A DNA stretch of 64,000 nt, from NCBI GenBank assembly GCA_003249225.1, contig QKJQ01000025.1, forward strand, positions 51,222 through 115,221, written 5' to 3'. This DNA comes from Clostridia bacterium. Lineage in GTDB: Bacteria > Bacillota > Clostridia > Lachnospirales > Lachnospiraceae. A program made the position numbers and the translations under genes. Below are positions 55,476 through 63,173 of the stretch, one piece after another. A model generated the notes under the pieces. It did not search any database. It was not told the DNA's origin and saw only the letters and a program-made list of their open reading frames with translations. Each line of letters begins with the position of its first letter. Position 1 is the stretch's first letter.

Positions 55476-56279
55476 ATGGCAATAGAAGTATTCAATCGAA
55501 ATGAAATAAAATACAAAGTTGATAACAATACTTACAAAGCCATACGTAGTCACTTGGCACCTTATATGGAAGCCGATGCATACAGTCAGAATGGTGATTG
55601 TTACTTAATCAGCAATATTTATTATGACACACCGGATAATGAACTGATCAGAAGATCACTCGATAAACCAGTTTATAAAGAAAAGCTGAGACTTAGAAGT
55701 TACGGCAAAGCCGAACTTGATCAGAAAGTGTTTTTGGAAATCAAAAAAAAATATCAAGGAATCGTGAATAAACGCAGAACTAAGATTATATTAGGTGATG
55801 CATACCGATTTATCGAAAATAAATCATTTACGAACGCAGAAGGAACAAAAAGCATCCCGGACTTTATGAATGCCCAGGTAGTCAATGAGTTGACTTATAT
55901 GCTGAATCAGTATGGAACACTGCAGCCTGCACTTTACCTTTCCTATGAAAGATGTGCAATGTTTTCTAAGACGGACCATGATCTTCGGATTACATTTGAT
56001 AGAAATATCACGACCAGACGTTACGATCTGGGTTTACACTATGGAAATTACGGTGAATTACTTATTCCGGAAGGTGAATGGATCATGGAGATTAAAGCAG
56101 GTGAATCCATGCCAATATGGCTTACTTCCATTTTAACAGAGTATAAAATATTCCCCGATTCATTTTCAAAGTATGGTACGGAATATAAATCTTATACGGA
56201 AAAGAAACAGGAGGTAGTTTCATGTTTGATTCACTTATCAGCTCCACAGATGGCACAGTTGCGGTTGGAGAATCGTTGA
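55476..56279 (+). CDS. VTC-domain polyphosphate polymerase-like protein
   Basis: A 267-residue protein with the VTC/CYTH-type tunnel fold. NRNEIKYKVDNNTY (about 5-18), the basic EKLRLRSYG (about 69-77) with VFLEIKKKYQGIVNKRR (about 87-103), ALYLSYERCAMFS and WIMEIKAGESMPIWL supply the expected basic and acidic tunnel residues. Relatives make polyphosphate from ATP in the yeast VTC complex. The bacterial product has less direct evidence. It overlaps the DUF4956 gene by 58 bases. Confidence 0.88.
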   Translation: MAIEVFNRNEIKYKVDNNTYKAIRSHLAPYMEADAYSQNGDCYLISNIYYDTPDNELIRRSLDKPVYKEKLRLRSYGKAELDQKVFLEIKKKYQGIVNKRRTKIILGDAYRFIENKSFTNAEGTKSIPDFMNAQVVNELTYMLNQYGTLQPALYLSYERCAMFSKTDHDLRITFDRNITTRRYDLGLHYGNYGELLIPEGEWIMEIKAGESMPIWLTSILTEYKIFPDSFSKYGTEYKSYTEKKQEVVSCLIHLSAPQMAQLRLENR

Positions 56280-56905
56280 TATGTATTCTGGTGTCTCTGG
56301 CACTGGGTGCGGTAATTAGTGTTACTTATGTTTTATTTATGAAAAAGAAAGGGGTATCCGAACATTTTACCCTGACAATGGTGGTATTACCCGCAATTGT
56401 AACTGCAGTAATTATAATGGTAGGAAGCAATGTTGCCAGAGCGTTTTCGCTGGCAGGTATTTTTGCTCTGATACGTTTCAGAAGTGTACCGGGCGATGCA
56501 AAAGATATTGCATTTGTATTTCTTGCAGCAACCGTTGGCCTTACAAACGGCATGGGATACATTGGATTTGGTGCCTTGTTTACCCTGATTTTATGTACTG
56601 CATTTTTAACCTTTGGTCATATCTGTCAGAAATTTTTCAAGGATTCCTCCAAACAGCTCAAGATCCTGATTCCGGAAGATATGAATTATCAGCAGGTGTT
56701 TGATGATCTGATGAAAAAATATACACAAAGCTACGAGCTGGAACGTGTAAAGACCACAAATCTGGGTTCTTTGTTCGAACTGACATATAAGATCAATGTT
56801 GATGATACCTATAATGAAAAAGAGTTTATAGATGAACTTCGATGCAGAAATGGCAATCTGAATATCAGTATATCAAAGACAGAACAGAAAACACAGCAGT
56901 TATAA
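56222..56905 (+). CDS. DUF4956 family membrane protein
   Basis: A 227-residue protein with three to four membrane segments in residues 18-135 (VSLALGAVISVTYVLFM, VVLPAIVTAVIIMVG, AFVFLAATVGLTNGMG, ALFTLILCTAFLTFG) and a soluble C-terminal domain. The motif AGIFALIRFRSVPGDAKDIA is a family hallmark. The pair with a VTC gene recurs in many bacteria and suggests a membrane partner for the polymerase, perhaps for product export. ATG 56222 with AGGAGG lies inside the VTC gene, so the two are translationally coupled. Confidence 0.88.
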   Translation: MFDSLISSTDGTVAVGESLICILVSLALGAVISVTYVLFMKKKGVSEHFTLTMVVLPAIVTAVIIMVGSNVARAFSLAGIFALIRFRSVPGDAKDIAFVFLAATVGLTNGMGYIGFGALFTLILCTAFLTFGHICQKFFKDSSKQLKILIPEDMNYQQVFDDLMKKYTQSYELERVKTTNLGSLFELTYKINVDDTYNEKEFIDELRCRNGNLNISISKTEQKTQQL

Positions 56906-56938
56906 TTCGACGGCTCATTGAAAAGATAAAAAATTATG

Positions 56939-56988
56939 AAAAAACTTTCATTTTGCAGGAAAAGAACTTGCAAAGTGAAAGTTTTTTT
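56939..56988 (+). terminator. Terminator after the VTC-DUF4956 pair
   Basis: AAAACTTTCATTTTGCA pairs with TGCAAAGTGAAAGTTTT, followed by more T. Confidence 0.85.
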
Positions 56989-57095
56989 AGTACGATTGTT
57001 TTTTATTACTTGTATGCACAGAGGTTTGATTCTTTCGTTGAACAGTACCATAGAAGGATAAAATCTTTGCCGATATGGTTCGTGATATTCCGCTG

Positions 57096-57142
57096 TTGAC
57101 AAACCGGATAGCAACATGTATAATGCATAAATAGTCATTTAT
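57096..57142 (+). promoter_or_regulatory. argF promoter with probable ArgR box
   Basis: TTGACA, 17 bases, TATAAT (57119-57124) is full consensus. Just downstream, at the start of transcription, is ATAAATAGTCATTTAT (57127-57142), a perfect palindrome with a 4-base centre, flanked by GCA on both sides. This resembles Firmicutes ARG boxes, so arginine-dependent repression is likely. Confidence 0.75.
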
Positions 57143-57190
57143 AACGCATAAAAATACAAATAGTAACCTGATATAAAGGAGGATATAGGT

Positions 57191-58135
57191 ATGAGTTCAA
57201 CATTAAAAGGAAGGTCTTTTTTGACACTGAAGGATTTTACCCCGGAAGAGATTAATGAATTTCTAGAGCTTGCCGCTACATTAAAAGCTGATAAGAAGAA
57301 AGGAATTACCGGAAACAGTCTTAAGGGGAAAAACATAGCATTGATATTTGAAAAACCATCCACCAGAACACGCTGTGCCTTTACGATTGGATGTGTTGAC
57401 GAAGGAGGATATCCTGAATATTTAGGCAACAATGATATTCAGCTTGGACATAAAGAAAGTATCGAAGATACAGCAAGAGTACTTGGCCGTATGTTTGATG
57501 GCATTGAATTCCGCGGATTTAAACAGGATACCGTAGAAAAACTCGCGAAGTACAGCAAGGTTCCGGTTTGGAATGGTCTGACCGATGATTACCATCCGAC
57601 ACAGATTCTGGCTGACTTTCTGACTTTAAAAGAACAGTTCGGAGAGTTAAAGGGCTTAAAGCTTGTGTTTGTCGGTGATGGACGTAACAACATGGCGAAC
57701 AGCCTTATGATTGGTTCGGCTAAAGTAGGAATTCATTTTGCTATATTGGCTCCAAAGAGTCTCTGGCCGTCAAAGGAACTTGTAGATACCTGTTTGGAAT
57801 ATGCTGCAGCAAGCGGTGGCACAATTGAAATCTCAGATGATCTTGATCTTGTAAAAGGTGCAGATGCTTTATATACAGATGTATGGTGCTCCATGGGAGA
57901 AGAAGCACTGGCAGCAGAAAGAATTGCACTGTTAACGCCATATCAGGTAAATAGTGCCCTGATGGCACGGACAGGAAAGGATTCGAGCATTCTTCTCCAC
58001 TGTCTTCCGGCTGTAAAAGAAAAAGAAGTAACGGAAGAAGTGTTTGAGCGCTTTGCTGATGTAATTTTTGATGAAGCGGAGAACCGTATGCATACGATCA
58101 AGGCCGTAATGGTAGCAACGCTTGGAAACCGGTAA
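57191..58135 (+). CDS. argF: Ornithine carbamoyltransferase
   Basis: A 314-residue enzyme making citrulline from ornithine and carbamoyl phosphate. The carbamoyl phosphate loop is STRTRCAF (about 55-62), [16 protein letters not shown] lies at about 127-142, and the ornithine loop is LLHCLPAVK (about 268). The gene stands alone behind a strong promoter with an ArgR-type palindrome, so it is more probably biosynthetic (argF) than catabolic (arcB). Confidence 0.93.
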   Translation: MSSTLKGRSFLTLKDFTPEEINEFLELAATLKADKKKGITGNSLKGKNIALIFEKPSTRTRCAFTIGCVDEGGYPEYLGNNDIQLGHKESIEDTARVLGRMFDGIEFRGFKQDTVEKLAKYSKVPVWNGLTDDYHPTQILADFLTLKEQFGELKGLKLVFVGDGRNNMANSLMIGSAKVGIHFAILAPKSLWPSKELVDTCLEYAAASGGTIEISDDLDLVKGADALYTDVWCSMGEEALAAERIALLTPYQVNSALMARTGKDSSILLHCLPAVKEKEVTEEVFERFADVIFDEAENRMHTIKAVMVATLGNR

Positions 58136-58292
58136 TAACAGGCGGCAAATCATTACTGCCATTAATAACACTTGAAGTTATAAAGATTTTGGATAAGTTC
58201 ATTTTATTTCTAGGATATTCACAGGGTTCTCACTGTGTTTTCTAATAGTATATTAAATGTTTAGTATTAAGAATGTAGTAAAATAGCATGTT

Positions 58293-59381
58293 TCAGGCAT
58301 TTTTTGTTACACGTTTGTTGCACTTTGTTGAACCTTTATAAGACTTGAGCAGCATTACGCATTCCTTCAATTCATCAATGGATTTATGAGTATAAACACT
58401 GTGAGTAACATCTTTCTTCATTGAATGCCCCATAATCAACTTTTTACTTACAACATTAGCACCCGCCGTATCGAGTCTCGAAGCAAAGGTATGGCGGGTG
58501 TCGTTTATCCAGTGACTGGATATCCCGTATTGGTTTAGCTTCTCGGTGAAGTCCTCTTGAAAATGATCGTACACTGTCCCGAACTTCCCTTTTTTAAATT
58601 CATAATTATTAAAGAATTCAATAATATCATCATGTAAAGGAATGAAACGGTTCTTCCCCGCACTTGTCTTTATTCCATGTTGAATATATCCATCGGATAA
58701 GTGAATATGCTCTGGTTTTAAAGTTAGAAATTCTTTTATGCGCATACCGGTATATAAAAGAATGAGCATATCACGAACGACCGGATCACTGTCATGTTTC
58801 CAGAGCGTAGCAATCTCAAATTCTGAAAAAGGAATTCCTTCTCTTGGAGTGTTTTCTGCCGGATTAACTACATACTGTGAGACATCCTTGCTTTTATCTA
58901 TAATATTGAACTCGGCGGCATAATCGAATACAAAATGCAATAGAACAATGATATTGTTTATCGTGGAATGTCCTCTTTCGCAATTATCAATGATGTTCTG
59001 CAGATGATCTGTTGTCAGTGATGCGAAAGGCTTACTGTGAATTGCAGCACAGTGATTGTAAGAAGCACGATATGAATACAGTGATTTCTCAGAAATAGTT
59101 TTTCCGTTTACAATCCTGGTAGACTTTCGGTCATACCAGCGCTGATATACCTCGGCGAATGTTATCTTTTGCTCATCTATTGAGAATGGATCTTTCTTAT
59201 AATTTGCCAACGCTTCATAAGCGAGCTCATACGTTTCATAATAACCTAAAGCTTTTTTGATTGGTTGCCCATTCACATTCCGGCCGGTAATCTTATATGC
59301 TGCATAAGGTTTTTGACGATCACCATGCAGAAACGCAATTGATCCGAAGTTGTTTGGTAGTCGTTTTGGTCGTCTTTTCAT
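58293..59381 (-). CDS. Tyrosine-type site-specific integrase
   Basis: A 362-residue tyrosine recombinase. The AP2-like N-terminal arm-binding part (about 1-45), the SAM-like core-binding domain (about 65-160) and the catalytic domain follow in order. The Arg of ILLYTGMRIKEFLTL (about 212), the HxxR-type HWINDTRHTFASRL (about 292-305) and the nucleophile Tyr in THSVYTHKSIDEL (about 333) are visible. ATG 59381 with GGGAGG is preferred over ATG 59405. It reads toward argF and marks the left end of the element. Confidence 0.93.
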   Translation of the reverse strand: MKRRPKRLPNNFGSIAFLHGDRQKPYAAYKITGRNVNGQPIKKALGYYETYELAYEALANYKKDPFSIDEQKITFAEVYQRWYDRKSTRIVNGKTISEKSLYSYRASYNHCAAIHSKPFASLTTDHLQNIIDNCERGHSTINNIIVLLHFVFDYAAEFNIIDKSKDVSQYVVNPAENTPREGIPFSEFEIATLWKHDSDPVVRDMLILLYTGMRIKEFLTLKPEHIHLSDGYIQHGIKTSAGKNRFIPLHDDIIEFFNNYEFKKGKFGTVYDHFQEDFTEKLNQYGISSHWINDTRHTFASRLDTAGANVVSKKLIMGHSMKKDVTHSVYTHKSIDELKECVMLLKSYKGSTKCNKRVTKNA

Positions 59382-59404
59382 AGTTTTCCTCCCATTTTTG
59401 GGCA

Positions 59405-59436
59405 TAAAAATGCCCGGACTATTGATTTTATCCGGG
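59405..59436 (-). terminator. Minus-strand terminator ahead of the integrase
   Basis: On the minus strand CCCGGA/TCCGGG is followed by CATTTTTATG. It would keep lysogeny-module transcription from running fully into the integrase gene. A competing hairpin GGGCAT/ATGCCC overlaps its T run. Confidence 0.55.
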
Positions 59437-59489
59437 TAAAATGATAAGATTCATTCGTGATGTGATCATCTTAACCGGTGGTTACTTGT

Positions 59490-59525
59490 CCGCTCTTGGT
59501 GTTCTAGCACCAGGGGCGGTTTTTT
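59490..59525 (+). terminator. Plus-strand terminator with no obvious gene before it
   Basis: CCGCTCTTGGTG pairs with CACCAGGGGCGG over TTCTAG, followed by six T. It ends transcription moving right, although both flanking genes are on the minus strand. Confidence 0.65.
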
Positions 59526-59526
59526 A

Positions 59527-60924
59527 TTAATCATCCTCTGAAATATCTGCTTCAAAATCAGAAGTATAATCTTCGTCACTTGACAATGACTGTCTAAATT
59601 CTTCAGCAATCATCGTTCTGCAGAATTCGGCAGTAGGCTCTATGTCATTCACTAACTGTTCAAGTTCATCTAAACCAACTTTAAAAAATTCCTTTCTAAG
59701 ATTGACTTTATTTAACCTATTATGATGCAACAACTCATGTATCTTGCTTTCAAGGGTTACAGCGTCTTCTGAGAAAATAAAACTATGAACATCAAATCTG
59801 AAAGGTACACTTGCATCGCCTAGCTCATTAACGCGATCTTGAGGATCAAGCCTTCTGGTCATACCAACTTTAAAAATATTATCCCCAAATGATCCAAGGT
59901 TACTTATAATGTAAACAGTTCCGGCTTTCCCATTTTGAAGAGAAGCGATTTCATCCTTTTTAATAATAACATCAGAAAGCTGTGACTGTAATTCTGCAAT
60001 ACGTAAGTTCAATTTTGCAATTTCTATTTCATTAGATGCAGAAGCAAGTAATTCGTTAACTTTTGCAATTTCTGTATTGAATTTTTCTTCTTCTTTTTCG
60101 ATTTTATTTCGCTCAGCCTCAAGTGCTTTTCGTTCAGCAGCTTCTTGCTTCATTTGTTCACGAATTGCCAATTGTTCCTGTCTTGCTTGTTCCTTTTTTA
60201 CATAGTAGTTGTACTCGATTTTAAGTGAATTAATAAACAAATACTCAACTTCTCCAATAAACTTTGTAAGCGTCGAAGCAATCGTTTGATTCCCTTCACT
60301 GGCTATCTGCAAATATTTATTTGTTATTATCTTAATGTCATCTATTGATTTGTCAAGTTTTTCATATTTTAAATTAAATATGACATTTTGAAGTTCGGAA
60401 CGTAAAGCTATTACCATTAGCTGATAAATTGCTTTATTTCCTTTAGTAGTGTATCTAGACATATATTGTTCAAGAAGTTGATCTATTTGCTTTTCATTGC
60501 TGCGATAAGCTTTCCTTAAATCTTTTACATCTAAACAATGTAATTTCAATAAAACAGAAGGTGAAAGCCATTCAATGAATTCTTTCTCTTCAGCATCAAT
60601 ACCATTAATCATTACTATATCTGGTGTTTGAGAATATTGATTCAAAACATAATCGATTCTATCATATGTTGATTTAATCTTAGTTAATTTTCTAACAGAA
60701 GCGTAAATCTGTTTTTGCTTTTTTTCTTCTTCAATAGTTAGGTTGTTTAATTCATCTGTTTTTTTTCTAATTTGTGAATCGATATTAATAGATCTAATCT
60801 CAATGCTTTGTAGCATTGTTTTTGCATGTTCAATGTCCTCTACACCAAGTTCTTTGATTCGGTTTTTCATCGCAACATTTTCAGCCTTAATAGCAGATAG
60901 TTTAAAAATATCAAAAATCCCCAA
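59527..60924 (-). CDS. Coiled-coil DUF4041-like protein with C-terminal GIY-YIG (T5orf172) domain
   Basis: A 465-residue protein. Residues 15-90 and 230-335 are charged coiled coils, with a helical DUF4041-like domain between them. The C-terminal 110 residues hold a GIY-YIG type nuclease fold of the T5orf172 kind: GTVYIISNLGSFGDNIFKVG (start of the domain), GMTRRLDPQDRVNELG and the Glu of ALESKIHELLHHNRLNK-type helix (VTLESKIHELLHH here). Such proteins are common in phages and islands; defence or DNA processing is suspected but unproved. The start is TTG 60924, with GGGAGG upstream. Confidence 0.8.
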   Translation of the reverse strand: MGIFDIFKLSAIKAENVAMKNRIKELGVEDIEHAKTMLQSIEIRSINIDSQIRKKTDELNNLTIEEEKKQKQIYASVRKLTKIKSTYDRIDYVLNQYSQTPDIVMINGIDAEEKEFIEWLSPSVLLKLHCLDVKDLRKAYRSNEKQIDQLLEQYMSRYTTKGNKAIYQLMVIALRSELQNVIFNLKYEKLDKSIDDIKIITNKYLQIASEGNQTIASTLTKFIGEVEYLFINSLKIEYNYYVKKEQARQEQLAIREQMKQEAAERKALEAERNKIEKEEEKFNTEIAKVNELLASASNEIEIAKLNLRIAELQSQLSDVIIKKDEIASLQNGKAGTVYIISNLGSFGDNIFKVGMTRRLDPQDRVNELGDASVPFRFDVHSFIFSEDAVTLESKIHELLHHNRLNKVNLRKEFFKVGLDELEQLVNDIEPTAEFCRTMIAEEFRQSLSSDEDYTSDFEADISEDD

Positions 60925-60952
60925 CAGTAAGTACCTCCCATGTAAAATTTGA

Positions 60953-61426
60953 TTATTTGTTATATATGAATATATTGAAAGGTTCGAACATAATTAAGTA
61001 GTCGCCTTTCTGACATCCCGCTCCAAAAATACTTTTATAAGAATCAATAGCATCCTGTAGAAATTCTTCAGTAACAGCAAGGAATTCAGCAATCTCGAAC
61101 CGGTTACTACATCCGCAATGTTTTGCATCAAGAAGTTTATCAAGTGTTATCATTTCTTTGTATGCCCATAACCGAGCTTTCTTTTCCTGCTTCCGGTTTG
61201 ATGTATCTGCCTGATCAAGAATGTCGCCGGCCGTCATTTCGTGATGCCCGATTTCTTCTGCAAGGACACAGGCTTTTTCTGTATTGGTTTCAAGTTCGCT
61301 ATTAAGTGCGATTACGCCATCGCAATAAAGTCCCTTAAATCTGCTCTCTTCTTCAAAATCATAATCTTCGAATACCTCAATCCCGTTATGGATTGCTCTT
61401 TGAAGTAATTCCTCGTATTCGCTCAA
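60953..61426 (-). CDS. ImmA/IrrE family metallopeptidase-like protein
   Basis: A 157-residue protein. The zinc-site helix reads CVLAEEIGHHEMTAGDIL (about 50-67): EExGHH is the usual phage variant of the family motif. In ICEBs1 such a protease cleaves the partner repressor, and here the XRE repressor gene lies just upstream with 28 bases between. It begins with TTG 61426. Cleavage of the repressor to trigger element induction is the likely job. Confidence 0.85.
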   Translation of the reverse strand: MSEYEELLQRAIHNGIEVFEDYDFEEESRFKGLYCDGVIALNSELETNTEKACVLAEEIGHHEMTAGDILDQADTSNRKQEKKARLWAYKEMITLDKLLDAKHCGCSNRFEIAEFLAVTEEFLQDAIDSYKSIFGAGCQKGDYLIMFEPFNIFIYNK

Positions 61427-61454
61427 TAATCCACCCCATTATGTAATATTTATG

Positions 61455-61757
61455 TCACTGCCTACGTTCTTTAACGAACTGAGCAAACTTCTTTATCTCT
61501 GCAAGTTCAGATTCTGTAAATTCGTCACCATCGAAATGAGCTGCTATTGTTGTTGGTTCTTCGTCTTCGCAAAAATATTCAGCTGTAACACCAAGAGTTC
61601 TTGCAATTTTAATCAATACTTCGATGTCTGCTTTTTTACTATCCCTTGTTATCATGGAGTAAATAGTAGTTGGTGCAACACCTACTTTTTGCGCTAACTC
61701 ATTTGCATTCGTATTCTGCTCCTTCATTAACTTACTTAATTTACTTCCGATTCCCAT
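61455..61757 (-). CDS. XRE-family repressor
   Basis: A 100-residue repressor. The HTH spans about 8-60: SKLMKEQNTNANELAQKVGV and APTTIYSMITRDSKKADIEV. A short acidic C-terminal tail follows. The start has AAGGAGG. It is divergent from the Cro-like gene and flanks three operator-like palindromes, so it is the probable lysogeny repressor. Confidence 0.92.
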   Translation of the reverse strand: MGIGSKLSKLMKEQNTNANELAQKVGVAPTTIYSMITRDSKKADIEVLIKIARTLGVTAEYFCEDEEPTTIAAHFDGDEFTESELAEIKKFAQFVKERRQ

Positions 61758-61784
61758 TTCAATATCCTCCTTTGTTATATGGTC

Positions 61785-61813
61785 ATATTAGCACCGTTGA
61801 GTGTATTTGTAAA
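61785..61813 (-). promoter_or_regulatory. Promoter of the repressor operon
   Basis: Reading the minus strand, TTTACA (61813-61808), 17 bases, TAATAT (61790-61785). Its spacer contains AATACACTCAA, an inverted copy of a sequence in the rightward promoter. Confidence 0.65.
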
Positions 61814-61820
61814 TAAAAAA

Positions 61821-61898
61821 ATGTGCAATTGCGTATAAATATGTTGACAATACACTCTAAGGCGTATATTATTATAAATTAGATACGCAAACGCGTAG
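61821..61898 (+). promoter_or_regulatory. Rightward promoter with three operator-like palindromes
   Basis: TTGACA (61844-61849), 17 bases, TATTAT (61867-61872) is a strong promoter for the Cro-side genes. Three palindromes share half-sites close to ATACGCAA/TTGCGTAT: ATGTGCAATTGCGTAT (61821-61836), ATACACTCTAAGGCGTAT (61850-61867) and ATACGCAAACGCGTAG (61883-61898). Their centres are 30 and 32 bases apart. The middle one fills the promoter spacer. Confidence 0.75.
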
Positions 61899-61913
61899 AA
61901 AGGAGTTAAGTTT

Positions 61914-62132
61914 ATGGCGTATGGAAACCTAAAAGCTGAAATGGGACGGCGAGATGTAACAATCGAATCTATAGCAAAATTGCTTCAAATTCACAGGAAC
62001 AGTGCCTCGAATAAAGTGAACGGATCAAGTTCTTTTACCATCGAAGAAGCAAGCATTATTAAGAGTGCATTTTTCCCAAATTTAGAACTGGAATTCCTTT
62101 TCGAAAAAGAAGATGAACCTTTAAAAGTATAG
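61914..62132 (+). CDS. Cro-like small HTH protein
   Basis: A 72-residue protein with one HTH (GRRDVTIESIAKLLQIHRNS, then NKVNGSSSFTIEEA). It is the first gene right of the divergent operators and has AAAGGAG at a good distance. It would compete with the repressor for the operators. The family is seen in Firmicutes prophages. Confidence 0.85.
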   Translation: MAYGNLKAEMGRRDVTIESIAKLLQIHRNSASNKVNGSSSFTIEEASIIKSAFFPNLELEFLFEKEDEPLKV

Positions 62133-62199
62133 GTGAAAAAGATGTTTGATGAATTTGAAAAATTGGAATCAATCAACTTAAGAAAGAAGGTGATATTAT

Positions 62200-62436
62200 T
62201 TGTGCCAAACAAAAAAGATAACCATCCAGGAAGCGGCATACCTTATGCACAAAGGACCGGGGTTTGTGCAGGAACACATCAAGGCCGGGTTATTTACGTT
62301 CGCGATCGGACAGAAGAGAAAAAGCAGGTGGAACTTCTATATTTATCCGGCAAAGTTTTTTGAAGAGACCGGGTACACCTGGGAAGACGTTTATGAAGCA
62401 AGGGAACACCTACAAAAGAAGAAGGAGGCAAGTTAG
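62200..62436 (+). CDS. Small excisionase/HTH-like protein
   Basis: A 78-residue basic protein. KKITIQEAAYLMHKG (5-19) followed by a turn and a KRKSRWNFYIYP wing fits a MerR/excisionase-type winged helix. The start is TTG 62200, with AAGGTG seven bases before it. Its stop overlaps the start of the next tiny gene (TAGTG). Excision or replication control are both possible. Confidence 0.7.
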   Translation: MCQTKKITIQEAAYLMHKGPGFVQEHIKAGLFTFAIGQKRKSRWNFYIYPAKFFEETGYTWEDVYEAREHLQKKKEAS

Positions 62437-62528
62437 TGAACGAATTTCTCAATGCAGCACCAATAACATTATTCCTTCTTTTTGTAATCCTTGCGGCTAT
62501 TTCAGGAAGAGAGGAGGAGAAGTGTTGA
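62436..62528 (+). CDS. 30-residue single-span membrane peptide
   Basis: Starting at GTG 62436, eight bases after AGGAGG, the reading frame gives MNEFLNAAP, a 14-residue hydrophobic segment (ITLFLLFVILAAIS) and GREEEKC. The stop overlaps the following gene start. It is too short for normal gene finding, but the ribosome site and the tight packing support translation. Function unknown. Confidence 0.55.
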   Translation: MNEFLNAAPITLFLLFVILAAISGREEEKC

Positions 62529-62704
62529 CATTTTGCAAAGTAGAATCATGCGGGTGGAATTTTGAAGGTATATGTACCAGCTATGAGATTTTACTCGAGG
62601 TATCAGACAAAAAAACCGGCACACTTGAATGTCAAAAATATAAAAGAAAGGAGAATGAAGCTCAATGCAAGAGAAACGATGCAGATACTGCGGAAGCAGT
62701 TTAA
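62522..62704 (+). CDS. Small Cys-containing phage-type protein
   Basis: About 60 residues from GTG 62522 (or TTG 62525), after GAGGAGGAG. Cysteines at CKVESCGWNFEGIC and in LECQKYK suggest a metal-binding fold with four ligands. It overlaps the previous gene by seven bases and the next by 40. The open frame runs back to 62264, but that part is out of step with the real genes there. Confidence 0.6.
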   Translation: MLTFCKVESCGWNFEGICTSYEILLEVSDKKTGTLECQKYKRKENEAQCKRNDADTAEAV

Positions 62705-62856
62705 ATCCAGGCGAGAGTTGTAAGTGCCTAGGGCAGATATGTGAGGATCACAGGAATGAGATTGAAAAGCAGATCAGAGACGGAACATTAAAAACGTATC
62801 CGGACAAAGAAAAAAGCTTGGTCGGACGGGCATCCGAGCCAAGCAACTGTTACTAA
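62665..62856 (+). CDS. Small zinc-finger-like protein
   Basis: A 63-residue protein with CRYCGSSLNPGESCKC near its start, a compact possible zinc site, then CEDHRNEIEKQI. AAAGGAG precedes ATG 62665. It is similar in style to neighbouring mini-proteins; function unknown. Confidence 0.65.
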   Translation: MQEKRCRYCGSSLNPGESCKCLGQICEDHRNEIEKQIRDGTLKTYPDKEKSLVGRASEPSNCY

Positions 62857-62897
62857 TCAACCTATCAATAGTATACCATACGCAGGGGGAGAATGCA

Positions 62898-63095
62898 ATG
62901 GAAAATAAACGGATTGGATATCAAAGACCTATCTATTATCAAGATGGGATTACTAAGGTAACCGATCCGTTTTATGTTGTCCGTTGCAGCTGTGGACACG
63001 CTGGGTGGTCGTGCACTTATAAAACAGAGTGCAGTAAGTGCGGCAGCAAAACCATCCAGTGCTTCACGGCAAACGAAGAAAAAAAGCACATTTAA
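62898..63095 (+). CDS. Small zinc-ribbon protein
   Basis: A 65-residue protein whose CSCGHAGWSC and CSKCGSK (about 30-50) form a typical zinc ribbon. GGGGGAG precedes ATG 62898. Such proteins are common beside phage replication genes. Confidence 0.7.
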   Translation: MENKRIGYQRPIYYQDGITKVTDPFYVVRCSCGHAGWSCTYKTECSKCGSKTIQCFTANEEKKHI

Positions 63096-63173
63096 ACGCA
63101 AGTTTTTCAGGCGGCCATGACCGCTTATCCGTCCTCGTAATAGGTATTAAGTAATCGCCAACGGAGGGACTCA

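Noticed and set aside
58136..58292. Search for a tRNA or obvious attachment repeat beside the integrase
   Set aside because: No tRNA is present, and without the right end of the element the core repeat cannot be recognised.
62133..62363. Open frame from GTG 62133 (MFDEFEKLESINLRKK start)
   Set aside because: It overlaps the better supported small HTH gene at 62200 in another frame, and its second half reads as noise (RTGVCAGTHQGRV). A very short real peptide at its start cannot be excluded.
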